This document shows, piece by piece, positions 21,567 to 29,914 of a stretch of 33,531 nt of DNA. The DNA is from an uncultured Nitrospirota bacterium (lineage in GTDB: Bacteria; CG2-30-53-67), in contig CAMYMF010000021.1 in NCBI GenBank assembly GCA_947259355.1, positions 12,034 through 45,564 of the forward strand. Direction: 5' to 3'. The notes under the pieces were generated by a model that saw nothing but the letters and a program-made list of their open reading frames with translations, ran no database searches and was not told where the DNA came from. Each line of letters opens with the position of its first letter. Within the stretch, counting starts at the first letter, position 1. Both the position numbers and the translations under genes were made by a program.

Positions 21567-23102
21567 ATGTTATCTTTGAATTTAGAGACGAATAGAGCCG
21601 AAAAGAGCGAATCCTCAACACCTAGACATAATAATATGCCGAAACCTAGCATCAAAACCATAACTGTCCGAAATCTGACTAATATACTCCTCATCACATC
21701 CCTTATCGCCCTGATCGCCATTGGGTTCGGCTTCCGGATGATTTCTTACAAAATCATCGAAAACAAAACGTTTGCCATCGCGGAGGTGATCATCGCCGGA
21801 CTGACATCCCACATGAAAGCCGACATCATGGACAAGCGGGATTATTTCCTGGAAGAGATCAGATCGCTCTATCAGGTGCAGGAGGTGTCTCTGATACGCT
21901 CCCCAGACGTAACCGGTCAGTTTGGGTCGGGCTTTGACCTGGAACAAGAAGGGGGCCCCGTGGCAAAAGAGGTCTTTGAGACGGGACAGCCTGTGTTTAT
22001 TCTCGATGAATTCAGTCGCACGCCCCATATCCGCGTACTCATTCCCTACATTGCTACCCGTGAAGGAAACCTGAACTGTCTGAGTTGTCATGCGGTCGAT
22101 GAGGGGACGGTGCTGGGCGCCGTGGGCATCAAGCTCGATCTAACGGACTACCGGAGCCTCGTGATGAAAGTACTGACGGCCATCACACTGCTTGCCTTGG
22201 TCATGATCGTTCTGATTTGCGTCAATATTTTCAGGACCATCCAACGGCATATCAAGGACCCTTTGGAGAAACTGATGACAAAGGCTCGGAAAGCCTATCT
22301 CGATCAGGAACCGCTGAATCCAGAGCAATTCGACAGCATGGAGTTCGAGGACATCGCCGAGAAATTCAACATGTTCAACACGGAAGTCCTAGCAAATCAA
22401 AACCTGATCAACGAGAAGAACTACGAGCTCCTGGCCCTGAACGATGAGATTGAGGATACGCTGAAAGAGACCGTCTTCACCATGGGTGTCGTGGAGGAGC
22501 AAAGATCACGGGAAACGGGAGACCACACGAAACGAGTCACCCGTTATTCCAACCTCCTGGCCACGAAACTGGGACTCCCCCAGCGGGACATCGACTTGGT
22601 TACGGCGGCGGCCCCTCTGCACGATATCGGAAAACTGGGCATCGCCGACTCCATCCTGCTCAAACCGGGCAAGCTGACGGATGAAGAATTTGAGATCATC
22701 AAGAATCACGCCGGTGTGGGCTACGCCATGTTGGTACATTCCCGTCGTGAGATACTGAAATCCGCTGCGATCATCGCCCACCAGCATCACGAAAAATGGG
22801 ATGGCACGGGCTACCCACAGGGACTCAAGGGAGAAGCCATCCACATCTATGCAAGAATCGTTGCCCTCGCAGACGTGTTCGATTCCCTCTCATCCGATCG
22901 AGTCTACAGACCTGCCTGGGACAAACAAAGAGTACTCGACTGGATAGAATCTCAACGGGGCAAACACTTTGAACCCCGTCTGGTGGACCTTTTCATGGAG
23001 AACCTTCCGGCTTTCCGGGAGATCCAGGAAACCCACCTGGGAGTCGTGAACGATGGTCATGATTATGTTGAGCTCCATCCCGAAACCGCAGAGTCCCGCT
23101 AA
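21567..23102 (+). CDS. HD-GYP phosphodiesterase with periplasmic c-type heme motif
   Basis: This 511-residue inner-membrane signalling protein is predicted to hydrolyse c-di-GMP (some HD-GYPs also cut cGAMP). A helix near residues 39-59 (ILLITSLIALIAIGFGF) and a second near 205-225 enclose a periplasmic sensor. The sensor carries a CxxCH c-heme motif at C171-H175 (NCLSCHAVDEG), so it probably binds covalent heme. A HAMP-like linker and coiled coil follow. The HD-GYP domain has HTKRV, HDIGK (from H352), NHAGVGYAML, HQHHEKWDGTGYP (GYP at 415-417) and ALADVFDSLSSDRVYR, so catalytic residues look intact. Start choice is unsure: ATG 21567 and ATG 21636 both lack good ribosome sites, and a possible promoter (21548-21576) would favour 21636. 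It lies 0.4 kb upstream of pilus operon 2, on the same strand. Confidence 0.9.
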   Translation: MLSLNLETNRAEKSESSTPRHNNMPKPSIKTITVRNLTNILLITSLIALIAIGFGFRMISYKIIENKTFAIAEVIIAGLTSHMKADIMDKRDYFLEEIRSLYQVQEVSLIRSPDVTGQFGSGFDLEQEGGPVAKEVFETGQPVFILDEFSRTPHIRVLIPYIATREGNLNCLSCHAVDEGTVLGAVGIKLDLTDYRSLVMKVLTAITLLALVMIVLICVNIFRTIQRHIKDPLEKLMTKARKAYLDQEPLNPEQFDSMEFEDIAEKFNMFNTEVLANQNLINEKNYELLALNDEIEDTLKETVFTMGVVEEQRSRETGDHTKRVTRYSNLLATKLGLPQRDIDLVTAAAPLHDIGKLGIADSILLKPGKLTDEEFEIIKNHAGVGYAMLVHSRREILKSAAIIAHQHHEKWDGTGYPQGLKGEAIHIYARIVALADVFDSLSSDRVYRPAWDKQRVLDWIESQRGKHFEPRLVDLFMENLPAFREIQETHLGVVNDGHDYVELHPETAESR

Positions 23103-23332
23103 ATAGCCATCGCGGATACTTTCCACCCGCCCACCCGGCACCACGCTCTGCCTGAAACAAATCCGATCCTGACACTTCTCCAAGTGTCGGTAGGTAAGAT
23201 TTCGACTCTGACCGTTCGCGACGCCAAGTAACCTCTTCTGAACCATTCCCACAGGCCGTGCCCCATCTTGCCCGCCGTGGTTTGTCCGGACTTGGCACAG
23301 ATTCTCTTGTGAAAGAACTGCACATGCCTATT
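23103..23332. other. Gene-free stretch after the HD-GYP gene
   Basis: No convincing coding frame was found here. A perfect 7-bp hairpin GACACTT-CTCC-AAGTGTC lies at 23171-23188, possibly a weak terminator without a T-run. The rest is the distal upstream region of pilus operon 2. Confidence 0.5.
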
Positions 23333-23359
23333 GTGTAATGCATTACCCAACTGTGAATC
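23333..23359 (+). promoter_or_regulatory. Conserved 27-bp upstream element of pilus operon 2 (candidate enhancer)
   Basis: The element reads GTGTAAT-N3-TTAC-N2-AA-N2-GTGAA, with the perfect palindrome GTAATGCATTAC. Twenty of 27 positions equal the element upstream of operon 1 (17593-17619). It ends 105 bp before the -24 GG. Confidence 0.6.
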
Positions 23360-23424
23360 CCTTTACCGAAAAGAGCACGCCAATGCATGCCTGCAGTGCT
23401 GAAACCATCCAAATAACATAGTAA

Positions 23425-23437
23425 AACCAACCAGTTA
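23425..23437 (+). promoter_or_regulatory. IHF-like site upstream of pilus operon 2
   Basis: AACCAACCAGTTA matches WATCAA-N4-TTR except at the third position. Its centre is about 34 bp upstream of the -24 box, the same place as in operon 1. Confidence 0.35.
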
Positions 23438-23462
23438 GAGACAAACGGCTTTCGCATTTTCT

Positions 23463-23478
23463 TGGCATGCCTGTTGCA
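23463..23478 (+). promoter_or_regulatory. Sigma-54 (-24/-12) promoter of pilus operon 2
   Basis: TGGCATGCCTGTTGCA matches the TGGCACG-N4-TTGCA consensus at all but one informative position, with GG (23464-23465) and GC (23476-23477) 10 bp apart. The fimT start is 49 bp downstream of the GC. Confidence 0.82.
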
Positions 23479-23526
23479 CATAGGTCGAGTGCGTTCTTCG
23501 AATGGACCGACGAAGGAGACAAATCG

Positions 23527-24150
23527 ATGAAAGATATCAGAGGGTTTACACTGGTTGAATTGGTCATTGCACTTGCGGTGGTGACCCTCATGCTGGCCAT
23601 GGGCGTGCCGTCCTTTTCCGATTATAACAGGGCCCAGAAAGTGAAATCGGCGGCCACCGCCATCCACGTGCAGATGCAAAAGGCCCGGATGGAGGCCATC
23701 AAGAGGAATAACAACGTGGGGCTGGAGTTGGTCGCCGGATCGCCGAATCAACTCAGGCTCTTTGAAGACAACGACGGGGACAACGACTATGGCGATGGAG
23801 ACAACAATGGCGTGCGCAACGTCGGAGAGCCTACCTTGCTCACGGTGAACCTGGAGGATGATATTTTGTTCAACACCAATGCCGGCGGCGCGGGTCCCGA
23901 TGGCGATCCCATTCCGGCGGCGGCAAACGAGGGGGTGACCTTTCCCGGAAGTCATCCTGTGCGCACACTGGTTTATGCACCCAACGGTGCGGTTTTCACC
24001 AACGGCGGCACCGTTTATGACGGCGCGGTCTATCTCAAATTGACCGAGGACGACAGCGTCCCTGACATCCCGGAATATGCCGTGACCGTTGGTCAATTCG
24101 GTGCAATCCAGCTCTATCGCTTCGATGGCGCGACCTGGCAGGAGAAATGA
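23527..24150 (+). CDS. fimT: FimT/GspH-type minor pseudopilin (copy 2)
   Basis: This 207-residue pilin-like protein is first in operon 2. The leader is only MKDIRG, then the prepilin site G/FTLVELV with Glu5 and the helix IALAVVTLMLAMGVPSFSDY. The GspH motif is QMQKARMEAIKRNNNVGLEL, matching the copy 1 ARxEAIKR helix. The head has an Asp/Asn-rich loop (EDNDGDNDYGDGDNNG) that could bind calcium and is longer than in copy 1. The ATG at 23527 has AAGGAG at 8 nt; the longer frame from 23467 would overlap the sigma-54 promoter and is rejected. The next gene starts 1 bp after the stop. Confidence 0.87.
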   Translation: MKDIRGFTLVELVIALAVVTLMLAMGVPSFSDYNRAQKVKSAATAIHVQMQKARMEAIKRNNNVGLELVAGSPNQLRLFEDNDGDNDYGDGDNNGVRNVGEPTLLTVNLEDDILFNTNAGGAGPDGDPIPAAANEGVTFPGSHPVRTLVYAPNGAVFTNGGTVYDGAVYLKLTEDDSVPDIPEYAVTVGQFGAIQLYRFDGATWQEK

Positions 24151-24151
24151 G

Positions 24152-24598
24152 ATGAGAAAGCGCATCCCACAGGAAGGCGGATTCACACTCCTGGAGACAC
24201 TCATTGCCATGTTTGTCTTCTCCATCGGTTTGCTCGGCGTCATGTCGATGCAGGTACTCGCCGTTCGCGGCAACTCGTTTGGCGATAACAACACCCGGGC
24301 AAACACACTCTGCATCGAGATGATAGAACGTATCGTCAACAACGCGGGCGCCATCAACGCCTACGACAACCTTGACACCCGCACCACCGGGGGTCCGGCC
24401 AGCGGTGTGGCCCTGAACGATTACCGGGACTGGTCCCAGCGGATTCAAGGCGAACTGGGCCCCGCGGGCTTCGGGACCGTGACGATTCAGAACAATCTGC
24501 CCGAGCCAGGCGCCAATATCGTGAACCTGCAGGTCGGTTGGAGTGATGGCGCGAACCTGCGGTCCGTGCAGATGAGCACAGTTATCAGCTACCCCTAA
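24152..24598 (+). CDS. pilV: PilV-type minor pilin (copy 2)
   Basis: This 148-residue minor pilin has the prepilin site EGG/FTLLETL with Glu5, then the helix IAMFVFSIGLLGVMSMQVLAVRGNS, which shares the PilV LLxxMxMQxxAxRxN pattern with copy 1. The head is about 110 residues. The ATG at 24152 begins one base after the fimT stop, and AGGAG sits 7 nt upstream inside fimT, so the two are probably coupled. It is followed by pilW after 21 bp. Confidence 0.87.
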   Translation: MRKRIPQEGGFTLLETLIAMFVFSIGLLGVMSMQVLAVRGNSFGDNNTRANTLCIEMIERIVNNAGAINAYDNLDTRTTGGPASGVALNDYRDWSQRIQGELGPAGFGTVTIQNNLPEPGANIVNLQVGWSDGANLRSVQMSTVISYP

Positions 24599-24619
24599 TA
24601 GAGAGAGTGGAGATGCCAC

Positions 24620-25564
24620 ATGAGAGGTCTAGTCATTAATGATCAGGGATTTTCCCTCGTCGAACTTCTGGTGACGATGGGTGTCTTAGCATTCGTGATT
24701 GGGGGGGTCTATTCCACTTCCATTGTTCAGTCCAAAAACGTCAAGGTCACGAACGACGTCGGCAAAGTCCAACAGAACATCCGGATGGCCACGGGCATGG
24801 TGGAGCGGGACCTCCGCTTCGCCGGATATGGCGTCGGGGACGGGAACATCAAGAACTCCATGACCAATGCCATGATGCCCGCGCTGAAGATCACCAACAG
24901 CAATCCCGATCGCATCGATCTGGTCTATATCGATGTCGGCAGCAAACTGACGGTGGACAAGCAAATGCCGAACACGTCGGCCGTCATCAAGATTGATCCA
25001 GCCGATCCGCCGACCCCTAAGGGATACAAGCCCGGCGACGTCATTATCATTACCGACGGCGAGCACATGGATTTAATGGGGATCACGAGCATCAACGACA
25101 CCGATGCACACATCGGGCACAACACGGGAAAAGTCGACGGCGTCACACTCAACACGAACAAGAATCTCAGTACATCATACGGCCCCGGCGCCTTTGTCTT
25201 CAAGGCCTACCAGGCCTCCTACTACATCGACAGCGGGAACCTCGTGATCGACCCCGATAGTTCCGGCCCAAAACCGGCTGAGATTCTGGTCCCCAACATT
25301 GAAACCCTGGAGGCGCTGGCGGGCGTCGATCTGAACGGAGACAACCAGGTGGACTCTACCGAATGGAAGAGCGGCGACTACGACAGCGGCGCCGATGATC
25401 TCATCGCCGTGCAACTCTCGCTCTCTTCCTTGTCCCCGAGCCTTGATCCCGATTACATGACCAATGCCGTGACTGTGGGAGACCAGACGCTGCCTGCCGG
25501 TCTGAACCATCGACGGCGACTCTATACTCGCACCGTGAACCTCAGAAACCTGGCCAGAAGATAG
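24620..25564 (+). CDS. pilW: PilW-type minor pilin (copy 2)
   Basis: This 314-residue minor pilin has the prepilin site DQG/FSLVELL with Glu5 and the helix VTMGVLAFVIGGVYSTSIVQ. The next helix, KVQQNIRMATGMVERDLRFAGYG, corresponds to the PilW QQNLRF..RNAGYG region of copy 1. The head is Asp/Thr/Asn-rich, including GVDLNGDNQVDSTEW, a calcium-loop-like segment. The ATG follows GTGGAG at about 9 nt. It lies between pilV and pilX in the same order as operon 1. Confidence 0.86.
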   Translation: MRGLVINDQGFSLVELLVTMGVLAFVIGGVYSTSIVQSKNVKVTNDVGKVQQNIRMATGMVERDLRFAGYGVGDGNIKNSMTNAMMPALKITNSNPDRIDLVYIDVGSKLTVDKQMPNTSAVIKIDPADPPTPKGYKPGDVIIITDGEHMDLMGITSINDTDAHIGHNTGKVDGVTLNTNKNLSTSYGPGAFVFKAYQASYYIDSGNLVIDPDSSGPKPAEILVPNIETLEALAGVDLNGDNQVDSTEWKSGDYDSGADDLIAVQLSLSSLSPSLDPDYMTNAVTVGDQTLPAGLNHRRRLYTRTVNLRNLARR

Positions 25565-25574
25565 GAGGGTTGAC

Positions 25575-26081
25575 ATGAGAAACAGATGCAGCGTCGGGAA
25601 GGACGAGTCCGGTATGGCCTTGATCGTTTCTCTTCTTACCCTGGTTTCGTTGACGGCCATCGGTTTCATGGCCGTTTACAACGCGACGGTGGAGACGAGC
25701 ATTTCCGGAAACGAGCGGAAAGCCTCGCAGGCGTTGATGTACGCGGGAGCGGGTATAGAACACGCCCGGCGAGCACTCCTGAGTCAGTATCCCTGGGACG
25801 GTTCTCCCGCCCACGGAGCAGATGTTCTCAACTCGGGGGTCGACACCAACGGGGATGGTATCAAAGAGGTGAACATCGACGGTGGGGCTACCGACTATCA
25901 GGTGGTGGTGTCGGACCCGCTGCCAACCATCCCTGAACAGATCAAAGTACTCAGTACCGGCTACGGGCCCAACAATTCCGTCCGGAAAATAGAAGCGTGG
26001 CTACGCTACAGAGATCCCGATGCTGCCGGGTCCTACGCCATGGCCGGATCGAACGAACACAACGACGGTGTTAGTGATTAG
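25575..26081 (+). CDS. pilX: PilX-type minor pilin (copy 2)
   Basis: This 168-residue PilX-family protein has the N-terminal segment ESGMALIVSLLTLVSLTAIGFMAVY, lacking Glu5 like copy 1, followed by TSISGNERKASQALMYAGAGIEHARRALL. The AGxGxEHARRxLL helix parallels the AEAGAERARDVLL helix of copy 1. The head contains a DTNGDGIKEVNID loop resembling a calcium site. The ATG at 25575 has GGAGGG at 5 nt. The pilY1 gene starts 19 bp after the stop. Confidence 0.85.
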   Translation: MRNRCSVGKDESGMALIVSLLTLVSLTAIGFMAVYNATVETSISGNERKASQALMYAGAGIEHARRALLSQYPWDGSPAHGADVLNSGVDTNGDGIKEVNIDGGATDYQVVVSDPLPTIPEQIKVLSTGYGPNNSVRKIEAWLRYRDPDAAGSYAMAGSNEHNDGVSD

Positions 26082-26100
26082 ACACGCAAAGGAACAGTTC

Positions 26101-29100
26101 ATGAAACGGTATATCCTTGTCGTGATACTAGCGGTTGTCAGCCTGGCGTTGACACCGGCTGCGGTGCAGGCAGGACCCTGCGGTGGGGGAACCAAGACGT
26201 TTACCGAGGATTTCTCCATCAGCACCGTCAACCGTGACAGCTCGGCCAGCACGGAAGCCGGCTGGAACGACCTGGAAGGAGAAATCCGCCTTCCATCGAC
26301 GGCCGCCGCATACACGGTGGAGAGCCCCTCGGCCCCTGACTTTATGTCAACTCTCTGGAACTACCGGGCAGTCGATATCGGTGACTTCGATGGCGACGGC
26401 AAGGACGACCTCATTGTAGCAGGCAACGGCGGCGCCATTGCCATTCTCACCCAGGGCTCTGCATTCGCGGCAACGGCCGTCTCCAACGGGGACAGCGACG
26501 ACATCTGGGATGTGGCGGCTTCGGATTTCGACGGCGACGGCGACGTCGATTTTGTCACCCTTGACGAAGACGGACAGGTACGGCGATGGGAGAACGACGG
26601 CTCGATGAATTTCTCTGTCGCCATTTCTTTCACCAACGGCTACGCCTCAGGCTCAGCGGAGAAGTCTCTCGCCGTCGGCAGACATGCATCCAATGGACGC
26701 GACGACAATCTCTTCATCGGACATATTCAAGATCAGTCAAAGGATTACTACGTCCGGGTCTATCTCAACAATGGATCCGATTTCGACTATTACTCCAGCA
26801 ATGACATCAATCCCGGCGGCAAGAACGCGCGCCATATGGTGGCTGCCGGCGACCTGGACGGTAACGGCTACGACGACATACTGGTCGCGAAAAGTGGCGG
26901 TGGCCAAGATATCCAGCTGATGCTGGCCGACGGTTCGGGCAATTTCACCGCGCCCTTTGATGTGGGCGTTATCAACAGTGGAACCGATATCGAGATCGCC
27001 GACTGGGACGGCGACGGTGATTTAGACTTTTTAACGGGGACCGACAGCAGCGCCGACTGGTATGAAAATGACGGCAGCGCCAACTTCACAAAACAGAATC
27101 TCTTTTCAGGCAACACCACCGATCTGGCAGTGGGAGACCTCAATAGCGACGGAGCGCCGGACGCGTTCTATCTCCATACTAATTCTGGAAATCTGCAATG
27201 GGTGATTAGTCAAACATCGGGCTACGCGACGTCCGCGGTGGCCCAGTCAAACAATATAGCGGCCGCCCTTCCTGCAGGTTCGGCCATCGATGCGGCAACG
27301 ATTACCAAGTCTCCTGGAGATTCTTTCGATATACGGGGCTGCGATCCGGCCTTCAACACGATGGATCCGGGAAGCTGCATCAAGTATTTCCTGACCAATG
27401 TAAACCCTGCCTCCAATCCGGGAAGCTGGGAGCAGTTTGACCCGGGCACCTCCGGTCTCTTTACCACCTCCGGCAATGAGCTTTACTTCAAGGTAGAGTT
27501 TGAGGGGGATGGCGCCACGACGTCCACCGTCAACACCCTGGCCATCGAGTACAGCTATTCCGGGGAACGCTACATCTACCGAGCCGAAAGCGTCGTGGAC
27601 AAACAGGCCCGGGTCTTGGTTCAAGGAAGCTTCAAGCAGGGCGTCACTCCTTCAGAAGGGATGCTCGAGCCCTACGATCTTACGGTGGTACCTCCCGCCC
27701 GGATGGCAGAGATAAAAGGCGTGGTCTGGAATGGACCGAGAATAGTCTACACCAGCGACGGGGCCGGCAACCGTGTCGATTATACCGCAGCCAGCTCCGG
27801 CCTCACCGGTGCACAGGTCAGCGACGTGCAAGCCCTTTCCCTCGGGGGGATCGACCATTCGGCACCGGTGATCATGCGGGGCGTGGTATTTCCCAGCTGG
27901 TACTATCTGTCCGGCAATTCAAGCCCCGTTGAAAAATCGGCATTCGACGTCTTTCGCTCCCTGCACCATCAAAGAACCACTTCCTGGTTCATCGGGGCCA
28001 ACGATGGAATGATCCACGCCTTCGACGGAGAGCCCGAAACGAGCGGCGGCGCCAGCAATCCCGACTTCGGAAAGGAACTCTGGGCCTATATCCCCTCGGA
28101 GTATGCCACGGATATCATCAACAATACGGATGCAGACCCCTCCAACGACGTGAAAGTGGACGTACCCGGAACTCTGGCCGACTGCTACGATCCGCGCCCG
28201 CTCTACCAGAAATTCAGGTCCCTCCTGGTGATGCCTTTGGCGGGCGACCGGAACGACATCGTCTGTCTCGATGTGACAGATCCCGTGAATCCGGAGGTCA
28301 TGTGGGAGTTTCCATCGGCGCCAACCAGTGACTACGACAATATCCGGGGCGTGCTGGCCATGGGACGGATCCTGGACGATGCCGCACCCTTGGCGGGCGA
28401 ACCGACAGGCCGCTTTGTCGTCATCGGAACCAGTGCTGTGCAGTGGCCGGGTGTAAGCCCGAAACACCCTGTAACCGGCGCTCCCGGTCCAGGCTACACG
28501 GTGCGGATCTTCATACTGGATGCCATCACGGGGACGTTGATCAAGGACTTTCCGATCTATTATCCCACAACGTTGGCTAACTACGCGCCTCCCGGACCGA
28601 GCGTCGCAGATCGTGACAAGGACGGCTATCTGGACATCATATTCTATCCTGACCTTTACGGGGACCTAAAGATCGTGTCACTGGGCTCGAGGATCTTAGG
28701 CAGCTTCCAGATCGACGAAGACGAAGACCCCAATCTGTGGACGCAGGAGACTTTCTACGAAGATGTCGATCCCACCTTTGATGATCTCGCCTTCGGCTAT
28801 GGCAGAGTGGCTGTGGGGCACGCGACCAATGGTGACCTCCTTGCTTTTTATGGCACGGCAGGGGACGGCGACAATCGCTTCTACGGCATCTGCGTGATGG
28901 GCACCTGCACCGAAAGGGATCCGCTGTTCATTGTTGGAGACGAAGGGAGTTACCTGCTGCAAGAGCGGGTCATCGCCTCTCCGGTCGCAATCAACAACAA
29001 TGTCTTCTTCTTTGGCACCGGCAATGAATACATCGACAGCGGGACACCTCAACCCTACGGTATCGACCAGATTCTTCCGTGCAGCGTCACCCCGCCTTCA

Positions 29101-29346
29101 ACGACGCTCTATGCGGTAAAACTGGGCTTGGGCGGCACCGGTACAGACATCGACTCGGTCGCCCATTTGGTCACCAAACAGTTTGAGGACACAGCGGCGA
29201 CCCCGCAGGCCGTCGGTGAAAGCGTGGTCGGCGTAACCAAAGATGGGGACATTATAGTCGAGGGCTCTCCCTTCTCCGAGGGGTCCGAAGGCGGCGGCAT
29301 TGGTGACAAATACATCCGCATCCTGGGATGGATCGAAATTTTCTGA
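26101..29346 (+). CDS. pilY1: PilY1-type pilus tip/adhesin protein with FG-GAP repeats (copy 2)
   Basis: This 1081-residue exported protein ends operon 2. The signal peptide runs to VQA near residue 24. FG-GAP/VCBS-like loops follow: DFDGDGKDDLIVAG, DFDGDGDVDFVTLD, DLDGNGYDDILVAK, DWDGDGDLDFLTGT and DLNSDGAPDAFYLH. A middle beta-rich part follows (CIKYFLTNVNPASNPGSW). The PilY1 propeller has LGGIDHSAPVIM, SWFIGANDGMIHAFD, ELWAYIPSEY, VCLDVTDPVNPEVMWEFP and DRDKDGYLDIIFYPDLYGD. As in copy 1, no von Willebrand A domain is visible, and both end in an R-I-x-G-W motif near the C-terminus. The ATG at 26101 has AAGGAA upstream; the in-frame ATG at 26020 lies inside pilX and is rejected. Confidence 0.9.
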   Translation: MKRYILVVILAVVSLALTPAAVQAGPCGGGTKTFTEDFSISTVNRDSSASTEAGWNDLEGEIRLPSTAAAYTVESPSAPDFMSTLWNYRAVDIGDFDGDGKDDLIVAGNGGAIAILTQGSAFAATAVSNGDSDDIWDVAASDFDGDGDVDFVTLDEDGQVRRWENDGSMNFSVAISFTNGYASGSAEKSLAVGRHASNGRDDNLFIGHIQDQSKDYYVRVYLNNGSDFDYYSSNDINPGGKNARHMVAAGDLDGNGYDDILVAKSGGGQDIQLMLADGSGNFTAPFDVGVINSGTDIEIADWDGDGDLDFLTGTDSSADWYENDGSANFTKQNLFSGNTTDLAVGDLNSDGAPDAFYLHTNSGNLQWVISQTSGYATSAVAQSNNIAAALPAGSAIDAATITKSPGDSFDIRGCDPAFNTMDPGSCIKYFLTNVNPASNPGSWEQFDPGTSGLFTTSGNELYFKVEFEGDGATTSTVNTLAIEYSYSGERYIYRAESVVDKQARVLVQGSFKQGVTPSEGMLEPYDLTVVPPARMAEIKGVVWNGPRIVYTSDGAGNRVDYTAASSGLTGAQVSDVQALSLGGIDHSAPVIMRGVVFPSWYYLSGNSSPVEKSAFDVFRSLHHQRTTSWFIGANDGMIHAFDGEPETSGGASNPDFGKELWAYIPSEYATDIINNTDADPSNDVKVDVPGTLADCYDPRPLYQKFRSLLVMPLAGDRNDIVCLDVTDPVNPEVMWEFPSAPTSDYDNIRGVLAMGRILDDAAPLAGEPTGRFVVIGTSAVQWPGVSPKHPVTGAPGPGYTVRIFILDAITGTLIKDFPIYYPTTLANYAPPGPSVADRDKDGYLDIIFYPDLYGDLKIVSLGSRILGSFQIDEDEDPNLWTQETFYEDVDPTFDDLAFGYGRVAVGHATNGDLLAFYGTAGDGDNRFYGICVMGTCTERDPLFIVGDEGSYLLQERVIASPVAINNNVFFFGTGNEYIDSGTPQPYGIDQILPCSVTPPSTTLYAVKLGLGGTGTDIDSVAHLVTKQFEDTAATPQAVGESVVGVTKDGDIIVEGSPFSEGSEGGGIGDKYIRILGWIEIF

Positions 29347-29375
29347 CCGAAGAGTTTTCTCATGGGTTATAGCGT

Positions 29376-29405
29376 AAAAAGGCCCGCCCTTTGGCGGGCC
29401 TTTTT
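29376..29405. terminator. Bidirectional rho-independent terminator after pilus operon 2
   Basis: GGCCCGCC (29381-29388) and GGCGGGCC (29393-29400) form a perfect 8-bp stem with a 4-nt loop, flanked by A5 and T5. It can serve pilY1 (plus) and the convergent ytoQ (minus). Confidence 0.92.
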
Positions 29406-29467
29406 CGCGCAGCTTCTTCAAGACAGGATACTCACCACCCGCGGTGCCAGGTACTTCGCTGATTGCC

Positions 29468-29914
29468 TCATTGGCGAGTCACATATTCCAAAACCCCGAC
29501 AACCTGCTCAGGCGTTTCCGTCACCGCCAGGGCGGCCGCATCAACCTCTTTCAGGGCATGGCTCAATTGGGTACCATGGAGCGTGATGAGGCTTTTCCCC
29601 AAAGCCGATGCGTATCCGGCGTCAAAGGCCGCATTCCATTGACGGAACTTCTCTCCGAACTTCACCACCACCACATCGGCCGTTTCGATAAGTTTTCGCG
29701 TCCGTATGGCATTGATTTTGGCTCCTTTGTGGTCACCCCAAAAAGGGCTCTCCTCCTCACCAAGAATCTCAACGCCGACATCGTCGCTGGCTTCGTGATC
29801 TGTCACAGGACAGAGTACCGTCACGGGAAGGTTTCTTTCATTGATCCCTGCCTTGATCTCGCTGCGCCATTCAGAGTGGATTTCTCCCGACAAATAAACC
29901 CTTAGCTCCGCCAT
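29468..29914 (-). CDS. ytoQ: YtoQ family protein (nucleoside 2-deoxyribosyltransferase-like)
   Basis: This 148-residue protein matches the YtoQ family, a small Rossmann-like group related by fold to nucleoside deoxyribosyltransferases; its function is unproven. Recognisable stretches are VYLSGEIHSEWRSEI at the start, VTDHEASDDVGVEILGEE near residue 38, KINAIRTRKLIETADVVVVKFGEKFRQWNAAFDAGYA near residue 65, and ALGKSLITLH. The length equals the family norm. The ATG at 29914 is preceded by GGGGAGG. It is a single gene, convergent with pilus operon 2. Confidence 0.85.
   Translation of the reverse strand: MAELRVYLSGEIHSEWRSEIKAGINERNLPVTVLCPVTDHEASDDVGVEILGEEESPFWGDHKGAKINAIRTRKLIETADVVVVKFGEKFRQWNAAFDAGYASALGKSLITLHGTQLSHALKEVDAAALAVTETPEQVVGVLEYVTRQ

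Noticed and set aside
21552-21572. Sigma-54 promoter upstream of the HD-GYP gene
   Set aside because: TTGGCA is present, but the dinucleotide 10 bp later is TT rather than GC.
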